Assembly: GCA_040079795.1 (NCBI GenBank)
Contig: JBEBJQ010000013.1
Coordinates: forward strand, 4,151-68,150
Direction: 5' to 3'
DNA from: SXIZ01 sp040079795
GTDB taxonomy: Bacteria; Pseudomonadota; Gammaproteobacteria; Methylococcales; Methylomonadaceae
DNA: 64,000 bases
A program made the translations under genes and the position numbers. Shown here piece after piece: positions 7,702 to 16,453 of this stretch; the stretch's first letter is position 1, and each line of letters opens with the position of its first letter. The notes under the pieces are model-generated. The model was not told the origin of the DNA. It worked only from the letters and a program-made list of their open reading frames with translations, and did no database searches.

Positions 7702-10700
7702 ATGATTAAGCAAATCAATAAGCAAGCTTTTTTCCTGTATTCTGACGCGCAATCGCCCTTGTTTCGCTATGGCTTGGCAGCACTGACAGTAGTTATCGTT
7801 GCTGTGGTGACTGCATATGTTCCGGTGCTTGGTGAGCGGGCGGCATTTTTCTTGTTTTTTTTCGCGATTATTCAGGCATCTTTCTGGCTTGGTCGTTATG
7901 CAGGCCTGTTTGCATTAATTTTATCTTTGGTAATGGTTAATGCGTTGGTTTTGTTTCCGGTCTGGATTTCAGAAACTTACACTGTTTTTGTGTTAAATGT
8001 GGGTTTTATTCTTTTAGCTGCCGTTATTATCGATACAAGCAGTTTTTCTAGAAAAATGGCTTTAGAACTCTGGGTAAGTAAGCGGGATTTGGATCAAGCC
8101 CAGGCAATCGGTTTAACCGGCAGTTGGCGTATGAACTTACTACGTAATGAATTGCGCTGGTCTGATGAGAATTACCGGATTTTCGGCATACCTAAGGGTA
8201 CACCTCTAACCTATGAGACTTTTCTGGCCACTGTGCATCCGGAAGACCGGGAAGCTGTCGATCAGAAGTGGCAGGCTGCGTTATCTGGTGCACCTTACGA
8301 TATTGAGCATCGGATAGTCGTGGCAGATAAAGTGAAGTGGGTGCGTGAGCGGGCGATACTTGAATTTAATAACGAAGGCGTTTTGCTGGGGGGATTTGGT
8401 AATACCTTGGATATTACTGACTTGAGGCAAAGTGAACTGGAGTCACTGAAAAATCGGCTGCGGTTACTGGAAACCCATCGTCATTTCGCCGGGATTGTTG
8501 AATCGGCGATGGATGCGATAATCACTATTGATATTAACCATCGCATCTTAGTTTTTAATCCTGCTGCGGAAAATATGTTTGGTTGTAGCGCAAAGGAGGC
8601 GATTGGCGGTTCTCTTGATCGATTTATCCCTGAGCGTTTCCGCAAAGCCCATGCCAAACATACTCATGCATTCGGTCGTTCCGGTGTCACTAGCCGGAAA
8701 ATAGGTTTTCTGGGTGCAATTACGGGCTTGCGTGCTAATGGTGAGGAATTTCCCCTCGAAGTCTCTATTTCTCAGGCAGAAATTGGCGGTGAGAAATCGT
8801 TTACCGCCATTATGCGTGACATTACCGAACGCCAGCGTGCTGAATCGGTCTTAAAAGAGCAGTTTCGGTTACAGGATCAGTTAGCCAGGGTGGCGGCGAT
8901 GGTGCCGGGGGTTATTTGCTCGTTCCGCTTACGTCCGGACGGTAAGTCCAGTATGCCTTATGCCAGTCCAGTTTTTGAAGCTGTAACCGGGCTTAGCCGG
9001 GGTGTTGTAGCGGAAGATTTTAGCCCTTTTTTTGCCCGCATTCATCCTGATGATATTAAACATGTGAATGAAACCACCGCTGAATCTGCGCGTAACTTGC
9101 ATCCTTGGCGAGGAGAATTTCGCTATAACCACCCGACTAAAGGTGAAATATGGATTGAAAGCCATTCCATGCCGCAACAGGAGGAGGGTGGTAGTATTCT
9201 TTGGCATGGTTATATCCAAGATGTTACCGGACGTAAACAAGTTGAGGCAGAACTAAAAGAGCGCAGCGAACGTTACGAGTTAGTACTCGAAGGTGCACAA
9301 GATGCTATCTGGGATTGGGATGTACCCAATAAACGCATACATTATTCTACACGCTGGAAAGCATTACGGGGTTTTGCCGAGCACGAGATTGGCGACAGCG
9401 AAGCGGGATGGAGCCTCGGTATTCATCCTGATGACGCAGTACGGGTCTTCGCTGCCGTAAAAGCGCACTTTGAAGGAAAAACGCCGTTTTTTTGCGAGGA
9501 ATACCGGATCCATTGCAAAGATGGTTCCTGGAAATGGATATTAGACCGGGGTCTTGTTCAAAAAGATACTTCTGGGGAAGTCATCCGGATGGCGGGCTCG
9601 GAAAATGACATTACCGAGCGTAAACGGGCTGAAATGGCCTTACGTGACCGGGAAAGCGAATTAAGTTTAATCATGGATGCAACACCGGCACTGATGTCTT
9701 ATTTAGATGTCAATTTACGGTATCTGCGAGTCAATGCGACGTATGAAAATTGGTTTGGTATTAGTGCCGGGCAAATTTTAGGGCAGTCAGTGCGAAGCAT
9801 TATTGGTGAAACATCCTGGGCTATTGTACAACCCTATTTTGAAAAAGCCCTTACGGGCGAGAGGGTAAGCTTCGACCAGATTATCCCCTATGGTGACGCT
9901 AAACCTCGCTGGGTGAATGCAACGTATATTCCCCATAAAGATTCAGCCGGGACGGTTAAGGGTGTCGTAGTGCATGTTGTAGATATTGATGATAGAAAAC
10001 AGGCTGAGCAGGAAATTGTTGTGTTAAACCAAAACCTACATAATAGCTTGGAACAGATGCAAGTTATTTTCGATACTGTGCCAGTGGGGTTAGCCATTGC
10101 CCATGATGCGACCGGGCAACATATCTACGGTAACCCGTTGCATGAACGGTTACTCGGTTTACCTCCAGGTAGCGAGCTTTCCAAGAGAACGCTTTCCCCA
10201 GCACCCTATCAGGTAATGCAGGAGGGACGTGAACTGGCTGTCGAAGCATTGCCGATGCAACGCGCAATCCGGGGCGAAAAGGTAATTAACCAAGTCTTGG
10301 ATATTCTCCGTCCTGACGGTCAGGTGGTAACCTTACTGGCTAATGCCACGCCGTTACTTAATGAAGCAGGCGACCCGCGTGGGGCAGTGGGGGCTTTTCA
10401 GGATATTACGGAGGAAAAAAAAGCCGCTGAGGTTGTACGGCTAAGTGAAGCATTTGTGCGCGGGGTTCTAAATTCACTGCCCGAACATGTCGTGGTGTTG
10501 GATAAGCAGGGCGTGGTGACTGCTGTGAATGAACCTTGGGAGCGTTTTGCCAGTGAAAATAATGGCGCGCCAAGTTGTGTGTCTGTAGGTGCCAACTACC
10601 TGGAGGTTTGCAGCCGATCAACGGCGGCTGGCGACCAATATGCGCGTGAAGCGCTCGCAGGTCTGCAAACTTTGCTGGCTGGGCAGCAGGAGGAGTTTGC

Positions 10701-11946
10701 CATGGAGTACCCCTGTCCGACACCTAGCCGTGAGCTTTGGTTCCTTATGTATGCTAAACGTATGCAGCAAGGTTCTGAGGGAGTTATTCTTACCCATCTT
10801 AATATTACCGAACGTAAACATGCCGAGGCAGAATTGCACGAGACCCAAACGCGGCTCGCACTGGTTGTCGAAGAGGTGCAAGCAGGTTATTGGGACTGGG
10901 ACTTGCTGACCAATTTACTTTACTTATCGCCTGAATGGAAGCGGCAACTTGGTTTGAATGAAAAGGAATCGCTTATCCATTGGGATCAAAAACAAGACCG
11001 CCTGCATCCGGACGACCGGGTTTTGGTAATGGCAGCCAGCGAGAACTTTATTGCCGGACGCTTGCCTAGCTATGAGTTAGAATTCCGGCTGCGCCACAAA
11101 AATGGCAGCTATCGTTGGATTCACTCAAGAGCTGCTTTGTTGCGGGATCAGGAAAACCGTCCGACGCGAATGCTGGGTATCAATTTAGACGTTACTGATT
11201 ATATGCAGATCAGGGAACTCAACCAACGGCGCGATAAGATGGAACAAGCGTTCCGCTTGTATGTCGCCAGCCAGACGGCCGCTGCTATCGCCCACGAGCT
11301 TAACCAGCCGCTTACTGCCATTTCTTATTATGCCGATGTGGCACAAGAATTACTGAAAACCGGTAACCCGAAACCACAAAAGCTCTCAGAAGTCATGGAT
11401 AAATGTAGCCAACAAGCGCTGCGTGCGGGTGGTGTCATCCGGCAATTATTAACGATTTTGCATAAAGGCGAAACGCTTAGCGAGCCAGTAGATATTAATA
11501 GTGCGATCACTGAAGCATGTAACTATGTCAGGGCAGACGGACATTTAGGCGCTTTTAAAATAGAATTGGATCTTGCAGGGCATTTGTCACCGGTTATGGC
11601 TAATAACCTGCAAATTCAAAAGGTGCTGATTAATCTATTATACAACGGTCTTGAGTCTATGCAGGACAGTGGCAGAAACGCCGGAACGATCACTGTAACA
11701 AGCCATGGCGCCGCAGATGAGCGAGCCATGGTGCAGGTGACGGTGCGCGACTGTGGCAAAGGAGTTGCGGACTCTGTCACCCTTAAAACCATGTTTCAAC
11801 CCTTTAATACCACCAAAGCCACTGGTTTAGGCATGGGGCTCGCCATCAGCCGTGCTTTGGTGGAAGCGCACGGCGGAAAAATGTGGGCCGAGCAAAATGC
11901 CGGCTCCGGCATTAGCATCCACTTTACTTTACCTTTTGCGATATGA
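7702..11946 (+). CDS. FixL-like membrane sensor histidine kinase with about eight PAS domains
   Basis: This 1414-residue kinase starts with four or so membrane helices (residues 20-112), then carries serial PAS folds at about 125-245, 255-375, 385-515, 520-645, 650-775, 790-915, 920-1040 and 1045-1170, most ending in a DIT(E)R-type PAC motif. The H-box AIAHELNQPL has the phospho-accepting His1198, followed by a HATPase_c domain with N-box INLLYNGLESM, G1 DCGKG and G2 GLGMGLAIS. The HELNQPLTAIS box is typical of the FixL/DctB kinase group. No heme-PAS His motif was checked. There is no receiver domain. It overlaps the FixJ-like gene by ATGA, so the pair is translationally coupled. Confidence 0.92.
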   Translation: MIKQINKQAFFLYSDAQSPLFRYGLAALTVVIVAVVTAYVPVLGERAAFFLFFFAIIQASFWLGRYAGLFALILSLVMVNALVLFPVWISETYTVFVLNVGFILLAAVIIDTSSFSRKMALELWVSKRDLDQAQAIGLTGSWRMNLLRNELRWSDENYRIFGIPKGTPLTYETFLATVHPEDREAVDQKWQAALSGAPYDIEHRIVVADKVKWVRERAILEFNNEGVLLGGFGNTLDITDLRQSELESLKNRLRLLETHRHFAGIVESAMDAIITIDINHRILVFNPAAENMFGCSAKEAIGGSLDRFIPERFRKAHAKHTHAFGRSGVTSRKIGFLGAITGLRANGEEFPLEVSISQAEIGGEKSFTAIMRDITERQRAESVLKEQFRLQDQLARVAAMVPGVICSFRLRPDGKSSMPYASPVFEAVTGLSRGVVAEDFSPFFARIHPDDIKHVNETTAESARNLHPWRGEFRYNHPTKGEIWIESHSMPQQEEGGSILWHGYIQDVTGRKQVEAELKERSERYELVLEGAQDAIWDWDVPNKRIHYSTRWKALRGFAEHEIGDSEAGWSLGIHPDDAVRVFAAVKAHFEGKTPFFCEEYRIHCKDGSWKWILDRGLVQKDTSGEVIRMAGSENDITERKRAEMALRDRESELSLIMDATPALMSYLDVNLRYLRVNATYENWFGISAGQILGQSVRSIIGETSWAIVQPYFEKALTGERVSFDQIIPYGDAKPRWVNATYIPHKDSAGTVKGVVVHVVDIDDRKQAEQEIVVLNQNLHNSLEQMQVIFDTVPVGLAIAHDATGQHIYGNPLHERLLGLPPGSELSKRTLSPAPYQVMQEGRELAVEALPMQRAIRGEKVINQVLDILRPDGQVVTLLANATPLLNEAGDPRGAVGAFQDITEEKKAAEVVRLSEAFVRGVLNSLPEHVVVLDKQGVVTAVNEPWERFASENNGAPSCVSVGANYLEVCSRSTAAGDQYAREALAGLQTLLAGQQEEFAMEYPCPTPSRELWFLMYAKRMQQGSEGVILTHLNITERKHAEAELHETQTRLALVVEEVQAGYWDWDLLTNLLYLSPEWKRQLGLNEKESLIHWDQKQDRLHPDDRVLVMAASENFIAGRLPSYELEFRLRHKNGSYRWIHSRAALLRDQENRPTRMLGINLDVTDYMQIRELNQRRDKMEQAFRLYVASQTAAAIAHELNQPLTAISYYADVAQELLKTGNPKPQKLSEVMDKCSQQALRAGGVIRQLLTILHKGETLSEPVDINSAITEACNYVRADGHLGAFKIELDLAGHLSPVMANNLQIQKVLINLLYNGLESMQDSGRNAGTITVTSHGAADERAMVQVTVRDCGKGVADSVTLKTMFQPFNTTKATGLGMGLAISRALVEAHGGKMWAEQNAGSGISIHFTLPFAI

Positions 11947-12569
11947 GCTCTGAACCTTGCGTTTATATTGTCGATGATGACTTTGCGGTTAGAGATGGCC
12001 TTGGTATGATCATAGAGAATGCTGGCCTTGCTTGCCAATCTTTTGCAAGTGCCGAGCAATTTCTTGGCGCTTATTGTCCGGGACAACGCGGTTGCTTGTT
12101 GTTAGATGTAAATATGCCGGGCATGACTGGCGATGAACTACAAGAAGAGCTTAACCGGCGTAATAGCCATTTACCGATTATTTTCCTTACCGCCTATGGC
12201 ACTATACCGTTGACTGTCCGGTCTATCAAAGCTGGCGCGGTAGATTTTTTAACCAAGCCCGTTCCCAGTAAATTGTTGCTTGAGCGTATTCAGGACGTAT
12301 TGCAGGAAGAGACCCTGAATTATCAAAAAATATTGGCGGAGCAAGCGCTCTGTGATCGCTTAAACAACCTGACTGCCCGTGAAATGGAAATTATGGCGCA
12401 GGTCGTGGCAGGCTATGCTAATAAGGAAATTGCCCGTAATTTGGGTATTAGTTATCGCACCGTGGAAGTTCACCGTGGACGGGTCATGGAAAAAACCGGC
12501 GCAAATACGATTCTTGAACTGGGGCGTTTGTGCGAAGCGCGCAAACTTTTGCTTAAGTCAACGTCTTAA
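11943..12569 (+). CDS. FixJ-family response regulator (receiver plus LuxR-type HTH)
   Basis: This 208-residue protein has an N-terminal receiver with acidic pair D11/D12, phosphoacceptor Asp55 (CLLLDVNMPG), conserved Thr in IIFLTAYG and Lys in FLTKPV. A LuxR/GerE helix-turn-helix fills about 140-200 (LTAREMEIMAQVVAGYANKE, then ISYRTVEVHR). The start overlaps the kinase stop (ATGA), so it is the cognate partner of the PAS kinase. It would bind target promoters when phosphorylated. The targets are not known; the receiver-only gene and the crystallin-like gene downstream are candidates. Confidence 0.95.
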   Translation: MSSEPCVYIVDDDFAVRDGLGMIIENAGLACQSFASAEQFLGAYCPGQRGCLLLDVNMPGMTGDELQEELNRRNSHLPIIFLTAYGTIPLTVRSIKAGAVDFLTKPVPSKLLLERIQDVLQEETLNYQKILAEQALCDRLNNLTAREMEIMAQVVAGYANKEIARNLGISYRTVEVHRGRVMEKTGANTILELGRLCEARKLLLKSTS

Positions 12570-12818
12570 TAATGTTGTACTAACTGGTTGGCAATTTACT
12601 TTTTCAGTTTGCATGCAAAGCTCCCCGTAAGTATTCGCCCTTATTTTATTTTGCACGGTTATCCTGTTTAATCCACACTACTGATTGTCTTTGTGAATAA
12701 GGAAGACGATTGCTTAAGTGCCATAGCGTTAATCAACAAAGTTGCTTTTTGGTAGGCGTTATTACACTCCACATGCTTTACAGTTGTGTTAGTGTCTGGA
12801 AAATTAAAGATAAGCCTT

Positions 12819-13253
12819 ATGTCTCGTGAATCAACCGTTTTTATTATAGCCGACGACGCAGCGGTTCGGGATGCATTGAGCATATCGTTAAGCATGGATG
12901 GTTTAAAACTTAAGGTGTATTGTTCTGGAAGCGCTTTTTTGAATGCCTATACCGCTGACCGGCCGGGATGCTTATTGATGGACTTAAGTGTACCGGAGCT
13001 GGATTGCTTGGCAGTGCAGCAGGCGTTGATTAGACGCAATTTATTGCTCCCGATTATTTTTTTGACGGATTTTGGTGCCCGGAATGACTCAATATTAGCC
13101 TTAGATTCCGGTGCATTCTGTCTGTTGGAGAAGCCTGTGTCCAGGTCGTTGCTCGTTAACACTATCCATGAAGCAATACAATATGATGTTAATCGTCGCT
13201 CAACCAAAAATAATAAAATCGAAAAGGATGAGTTTTCGTCGGCGGGTTCTTAA
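12819..13253 (+). CDS. Stand-alone receiver protein, FixJ-receiver paralogue
   Basis: A receiver domain of about 145 residues with no output domain. From the ATG at 12819 it has D12/D13, Asp55 (CLLMDLSVPE), Thr in IIFLTDFG and Lys in LEKPV, at the same spacing as the upstream FixJ-like protein, so it is probably a duplicate that lost its HTH. All phosphorylation residues are present. A GTG at 12786 in frame would add 11 residues, but similarity starts at the ATG. The last 20 residues are charged and probably disordered. It may act as a phosphate sink or a competitor for the kinase. Confidence 0.75.
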   Translation: MSRESTVFIIADDAAVRDALSISLSMDGLKLKVYCSGSAFLNAYTADRPGCLLMDLSVPELDCLAVQQALIRRNLLLPIIFLTDFGARNDSILALDSGAFCLLEKPVSRSLLVNTIHEAIQYDVNRRSTKNNKIEKDEFSSAGS

Positions 13254-13368
13254 GCGGCGTATTAATTTGAACAGAAGGTAAACAAGCGCATTTTTTCGCC
13301 TTATCGATTGTAAGATGTGTTGTTACCATTTAAAAATAGCCAGTTATTCGACTGGCAGGAGAATAATA

Positions 13369-13818
13369 ATGAACCGTATTCACATAGCTTTTCGAAGCTT
13401 TAAAACACTATTCCTGGTAATGGTTTTGCTAACTCAGGGGGCAAACGCAGTTGCTAAAGATAAAGACTGTTGGGTTGATTTTTATGAAGGCTCGCAATAC
13501 GCGGGTAAGCATGTTCAACTTGAAGGCCCTATCCAGTTAGAAAATTTAAATAATGTAAAGGGTGAGAATTGGGATTCGCGGATCAGCAGTTTGAAAGTCG
13601 GAGCTAAAGCCACTTTAACCCTTTACGAAAACTTGAATTTCAAACTGGCTTCAACCGAGATGGCTAAACATCCAGATTTAATGCGCTCATGGGGCGTGAC
13701 AGAGAAAGATATTAAAGAGGAATCTGAACTTATTTTTCATCCTAATTCAATGGTACACGACCTGAGTGACTTCAATTTTCATCAGAAAGTCAAATCATTG
13801 CAGATTAATTGTAATTAA
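13369..13818 (+). CDS. Exported beta/gamma-crystallin-like protein
   Basis: I take the ATG at 13369 because AGGAGA lies 7 bases upstream; the open frame starts further up without such a site. A signal peptide occupies about residues 1-30 (hydrophobic LFLVMVLLTQGANA). The mature part has CWVDFYEGSQYAGKHVQL and later WDSRISSLKVGAKATLTLYENLNF, the aromatic-Gly and Ser pattern of Greek-key beta/gamma-crystallin modules. Two cysteines sit at the start and end of the mature chain and could form a disulphide. Some bacterial crystallins bind calcium through (N/D)(N/D)x(S/T)S; WDSRISS resembles that. Function unknown; fold assignment moderate. Confidence 0.6.
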   Translation: MNRIHIAFRSFKTLFLVMVLLTQGANAVAKDKDCWVDFYEGSQYAGKHVQLEGPIQLENLNNVKGENWDSRISSLKVGAKATLTLYENLNFKLASTEMAKHPDLMRSWGVTEKDIKEESELIFHPNSMVHDLSDFNFHQKVKSLQINCN

Positions 13819-13936
13819 GTGCCCTGTTGATTCATATTCTTATAGATGTGAAAGAAGTCATTTGCTTCCGGTGTTATGATAATTAGTTCACAGCCCCTAC
13901 TGTGGACTAATAAATAACCCCTCTCTTAAAGCAATT

Positions 13937-15499
13937 ATGAATAATGTTTCAGCCAGTAAGCTTAAATTTTTCTTACTTCCCGTCCTGTCAGGTATTCTGA
14001 TAGGCACAAGTTATATCCCTTTTCCCCCGTGGGCTTCTTTATTCTGCTTTGTACCGTTATGGATTTTTTGGCGGCAGCAATCATGCGTTAAAAATGTCTT
14101 CCTTGGCGGCTTAGTTGCCGCGTTTGTGTTTACCTTAATTGGTTTTAATTGGGTTACCTACTTGTTGCATGAATTCGCACATTTGGATTGGCCTATAGCG
14201 ATTTTAGGCATGCTGCTATACGCAGCACTAGCCCATTTATATGTGCCCTTAGCGGGGGTGCTTTGGTTTTTTGGGCAACGCAAATTTAACTGGTCTGAAT
14301 TCGTTTCACTAGGCTTGCTGGCGCTCATCACTATTTTATGCGAGGCCTATTCACTCACTGTATTTGATTGGAATTTCGGTTATTCCTGGTATGGTGCCAA
14401 TCTACCCATTTACCAGTGGGCTGAAATTATTGGCTTTAGTGGACTCAGCGCGTTCACCTTACTGTGTAATCTGCCGCTTTATATCGCTTGGCAAAAACGT
14501 CGGAAAAACGCTGGTAAGCTCATATTGGCAATGGTTATTGTCGGTTTTATGTTATTGAATATGGGTGGTTTATGGCTTAAAAACAGGCTTACACAACCAG
14601 ATGCGGCTTTTAAAACCTTGTTGGTTCAAGCGAGTATTGGTAATTCAGAAAAACTGGCTGCTGAATTAGGTAAGGGTTACGGCAAAGAGATACTTAATCG
14701 CTATATAACACTTACGGATAATGCGCTTAAAAACCATAAAGCTGAAAAAATTGATTTTGCCCTGTGGCCTGAAACAGCGTTCCCCAGTTTGCTGGGTAAG
14801 CCATTTAAATTTAATGAATTATCCGTAGCGCTGACGCAATTTCTAAATGATCGGCAATTGCCACTAATAACCGGTGCGTATAGTGTTGATGAGCAATCCA
14901 GCCTGATTACAAATTCATTGTTTGTCTTAAACAAAGCGGGGGAGATTGTGCCCCCGCATTACAGTAAGAGCATTTTACTGGCTTTTGGCGAGTATATTCC
15001 GGGTGAGCAGCTCTTTCCCCAAATTCGTGACTGGCTTCCGGAAACGGGGCGTTTTGCCAGAGGTGCTGGCCCTACGACCCTGTTAAATTGGAATGGCTAT
15101 AAAATGGGGGCGCAAATATGTTATGAAAGTCTTTTTCCCGGGTTTTCACGCGCACTGGCTGATTTGGGGGCGCAATTCATCGTTAATGTGACAAACGATT
15201 CCTGGTACGGTGCCTGGCAGGAACCCTATCAACATATGTACATGACCCTCGCACGGGGCGTAGAATTTCGCCGCCCGGTGTTGCGTGTTACCAATACCGG
15301 CATATCAACCGTGGCACTCGCATCGGGGGACATTTTAGAGCAATCACCTATAAATCAGCCCTGGGCGGGGTTATATGAAGTCCCTTATCTTAAAAATCCG
15401 CCAGTTACTTTTTATCAAAGCTGGTTTTGGCTGATTCCCGGTTTACTTTGGGCGGCTTTGTTTGTCTTGTTGTTTTTAGGTTTGAAGAAATCAGGGTGA
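13937..15499 (+). CDS. lnt: Apolipoprotein N-acyltransferase
   Basis: This 520-residue inner membrane enzyme adds the third acyl chain to the N-terminal cysteine of lipoproteins, the last step of lipoprotein maturation. About six membrane helices fill residues 10-205. A periplasmic nitrilase-fold domain follows, with the catalytic Glu in WPETAFP, Lys in YSKSILLAFGEYIPG and Cys in GAQICYESLFPG. A final membrane helix is near residues 495-515. Length matches E. coli Lnt (512). It is transcribed alone here, without the CorC/YbeX or YbeY genes that usually precede it. Confidence 0.95.
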   Translation: MNNVSASKLKFFLLPVLSGILIGTSYIPFPPWASLFCFVPLWIFWRQQSCVKNVFLGGLVAAFVFTLIGFNWVTYLLHEFAHLDWPIAILGMLLYAALAHLYVPLAGVLWFFGQRKFNWSEFVSLGLLALITILCEAYSLTVFDWNFGYSWYGANLPIYQWAEIIGFSGLSAFTLLCNLPLYIAWQKRRKNAGKLILAMVIVGFMLLNMGGLWLKNRLTQPDAAFKTLLVQASIGNSEKLAAELGKGYGKEILNRYITLTDNALKNHKAEKIDFALWPETAFPSLLGKPFKFNELSVALTQFLNDRQLPLITGAYSVDEQSSLITNSLFVLNKAGEIVPPHYSKSILLAFGEYIPGEQLFPQIRDWLPETGRFARGAGPTTLLNWNGYKMGAQICYESLFPGFSRALADLGAQFIVNVTNDSWYGAWQEPYQHMYMTLARGVEFRRPVLRVTNTGISTVALASGDILEQSPINQPWAGLYEVPYLKNPPVTFYQSWFWLIPGLLWAALFVLLFLGLKKSG

Positions 15500-15666
15500 A
15501 TTTCGTAAAGCCTGTTACTGCCAATATCGGGTGATATTATGAAGTTTATAGCTTGACTGCCATGACTGCCCAGGTGATTAGAATATGCAATTTATCTTTT
15601 AAGTTGATAGAATGCCAAATTATTGAACTAAATCATTTTGTGACTAAATTCTTATAGGGCATTTTT

Positions 15667-16287
15667 ATGAAGATACAGCGTCAATTGTATTGTTTGTTTG
15701 GTTTTTTTGCGTTAACTCACTTGGGCTACGCCGATGAAATTAATTTTGGCAAGCAAAGGCCAACAGCCAGTCAGGTGATTGAAGCGTTAAGTCCTGCCAC
15801 GGCTAATGCAGAGGGTACGGAAAATGGTGTGCGTCCAAGAGCCAAATATCGCTCAATCGGTCCTCTTACGCCTGATTATCAACCTGTTGCGCATAGCGAA
15901 GTTAAGCATAAAGCCAAAATTAAAAATGCCCGGAAAAGCACTAACGAAAAGGCGCTGTCTTTGGAGGTTTTGTTTCGTTTTAGTTCAGCTGAGCTAACCG
16001 ATATTGCAAAGCAGCAACTTGATCCGGTCGGTGAGGCATTGAGTTCAGAAAAATTACAACGATTGGAGTTTATTGTAGAAGGCCATACTGATGCGGTGGG
16101 CGGGAATACCTATAATAAAATTTTATCTAAAGAACGTGCGGATTCAGTAAAGCTTTTTTTGACGGATAAATATCACATTGCCCCTGCGCGTCTTCAAATT
16201 ATTGGCAAAGGTAAGTCTAATTTACTGGATCGCAAGCATCCCGAAAGTGAAGTTAATCGTCGGGTGCGCATTATTGCCTTGCAATAA
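15667..16287 (+). CDS. OmpA-family peptidoglycan-binding outer membrane/periplasmic protein
   Basis: This 206-residue protein has a signal peptide (residues 1-22, cleavage after GYA), a variable linker (23-95) and a C-terminal OmpA domain (about 97-206). The OmpA motif reads EGHTDAVGGNTYNKILSKERADSV, with NRRVRI at the end, so it should bind meso-diaminopimelate in peptidoglycan. No lipobox is seen. It sits just upstream of the T6SS island and could belong to it as an extra cell-wall anchor, but 166 bases and no shared signal separate them. A GAGGG-like start context is absent; the ATG is the only good one. Confidence 0.8.
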   Translation: MKIQRQLYCLFGFFALTHLGYADEINFGKQRPTASQVIEALSPATANAEGTENGVRPRAKYRSIGPLTPDYQPVAHSEVKHKAKIKNARKSTNEKALSLEVLFRFSSAELTDIAKQQLDPVGEALSSEKLQRLEFIVEGHTDAVGGNTYNKILSKERADSVKLFLTDKYHIAPARLQIIGKGKSNLLDRKHPESEVNRRVRIIALQ

Positions 16288-16453
16288 GTGCCTTAAAATA
16301 AAGCCGTTGTCATAAAAATTAGAAAATCTTCGGGCGTTTGTCAATTCATTCAGTAATGGTGGCCTATCTGGCTATTTAAATAGTTTGCTGGCAAAGTATA
16401 TTAGCCATTGCTTTTTTAAATAGGGCGATGATTTTCCTAAGTATTAATTTTTA

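Noticed and set aside
15667..16287. OmpA-family protein as TssJ
   Set aside because: No lipobox and a clear OmpA fold; TssJ is a transthyretin-like lipoprotein.
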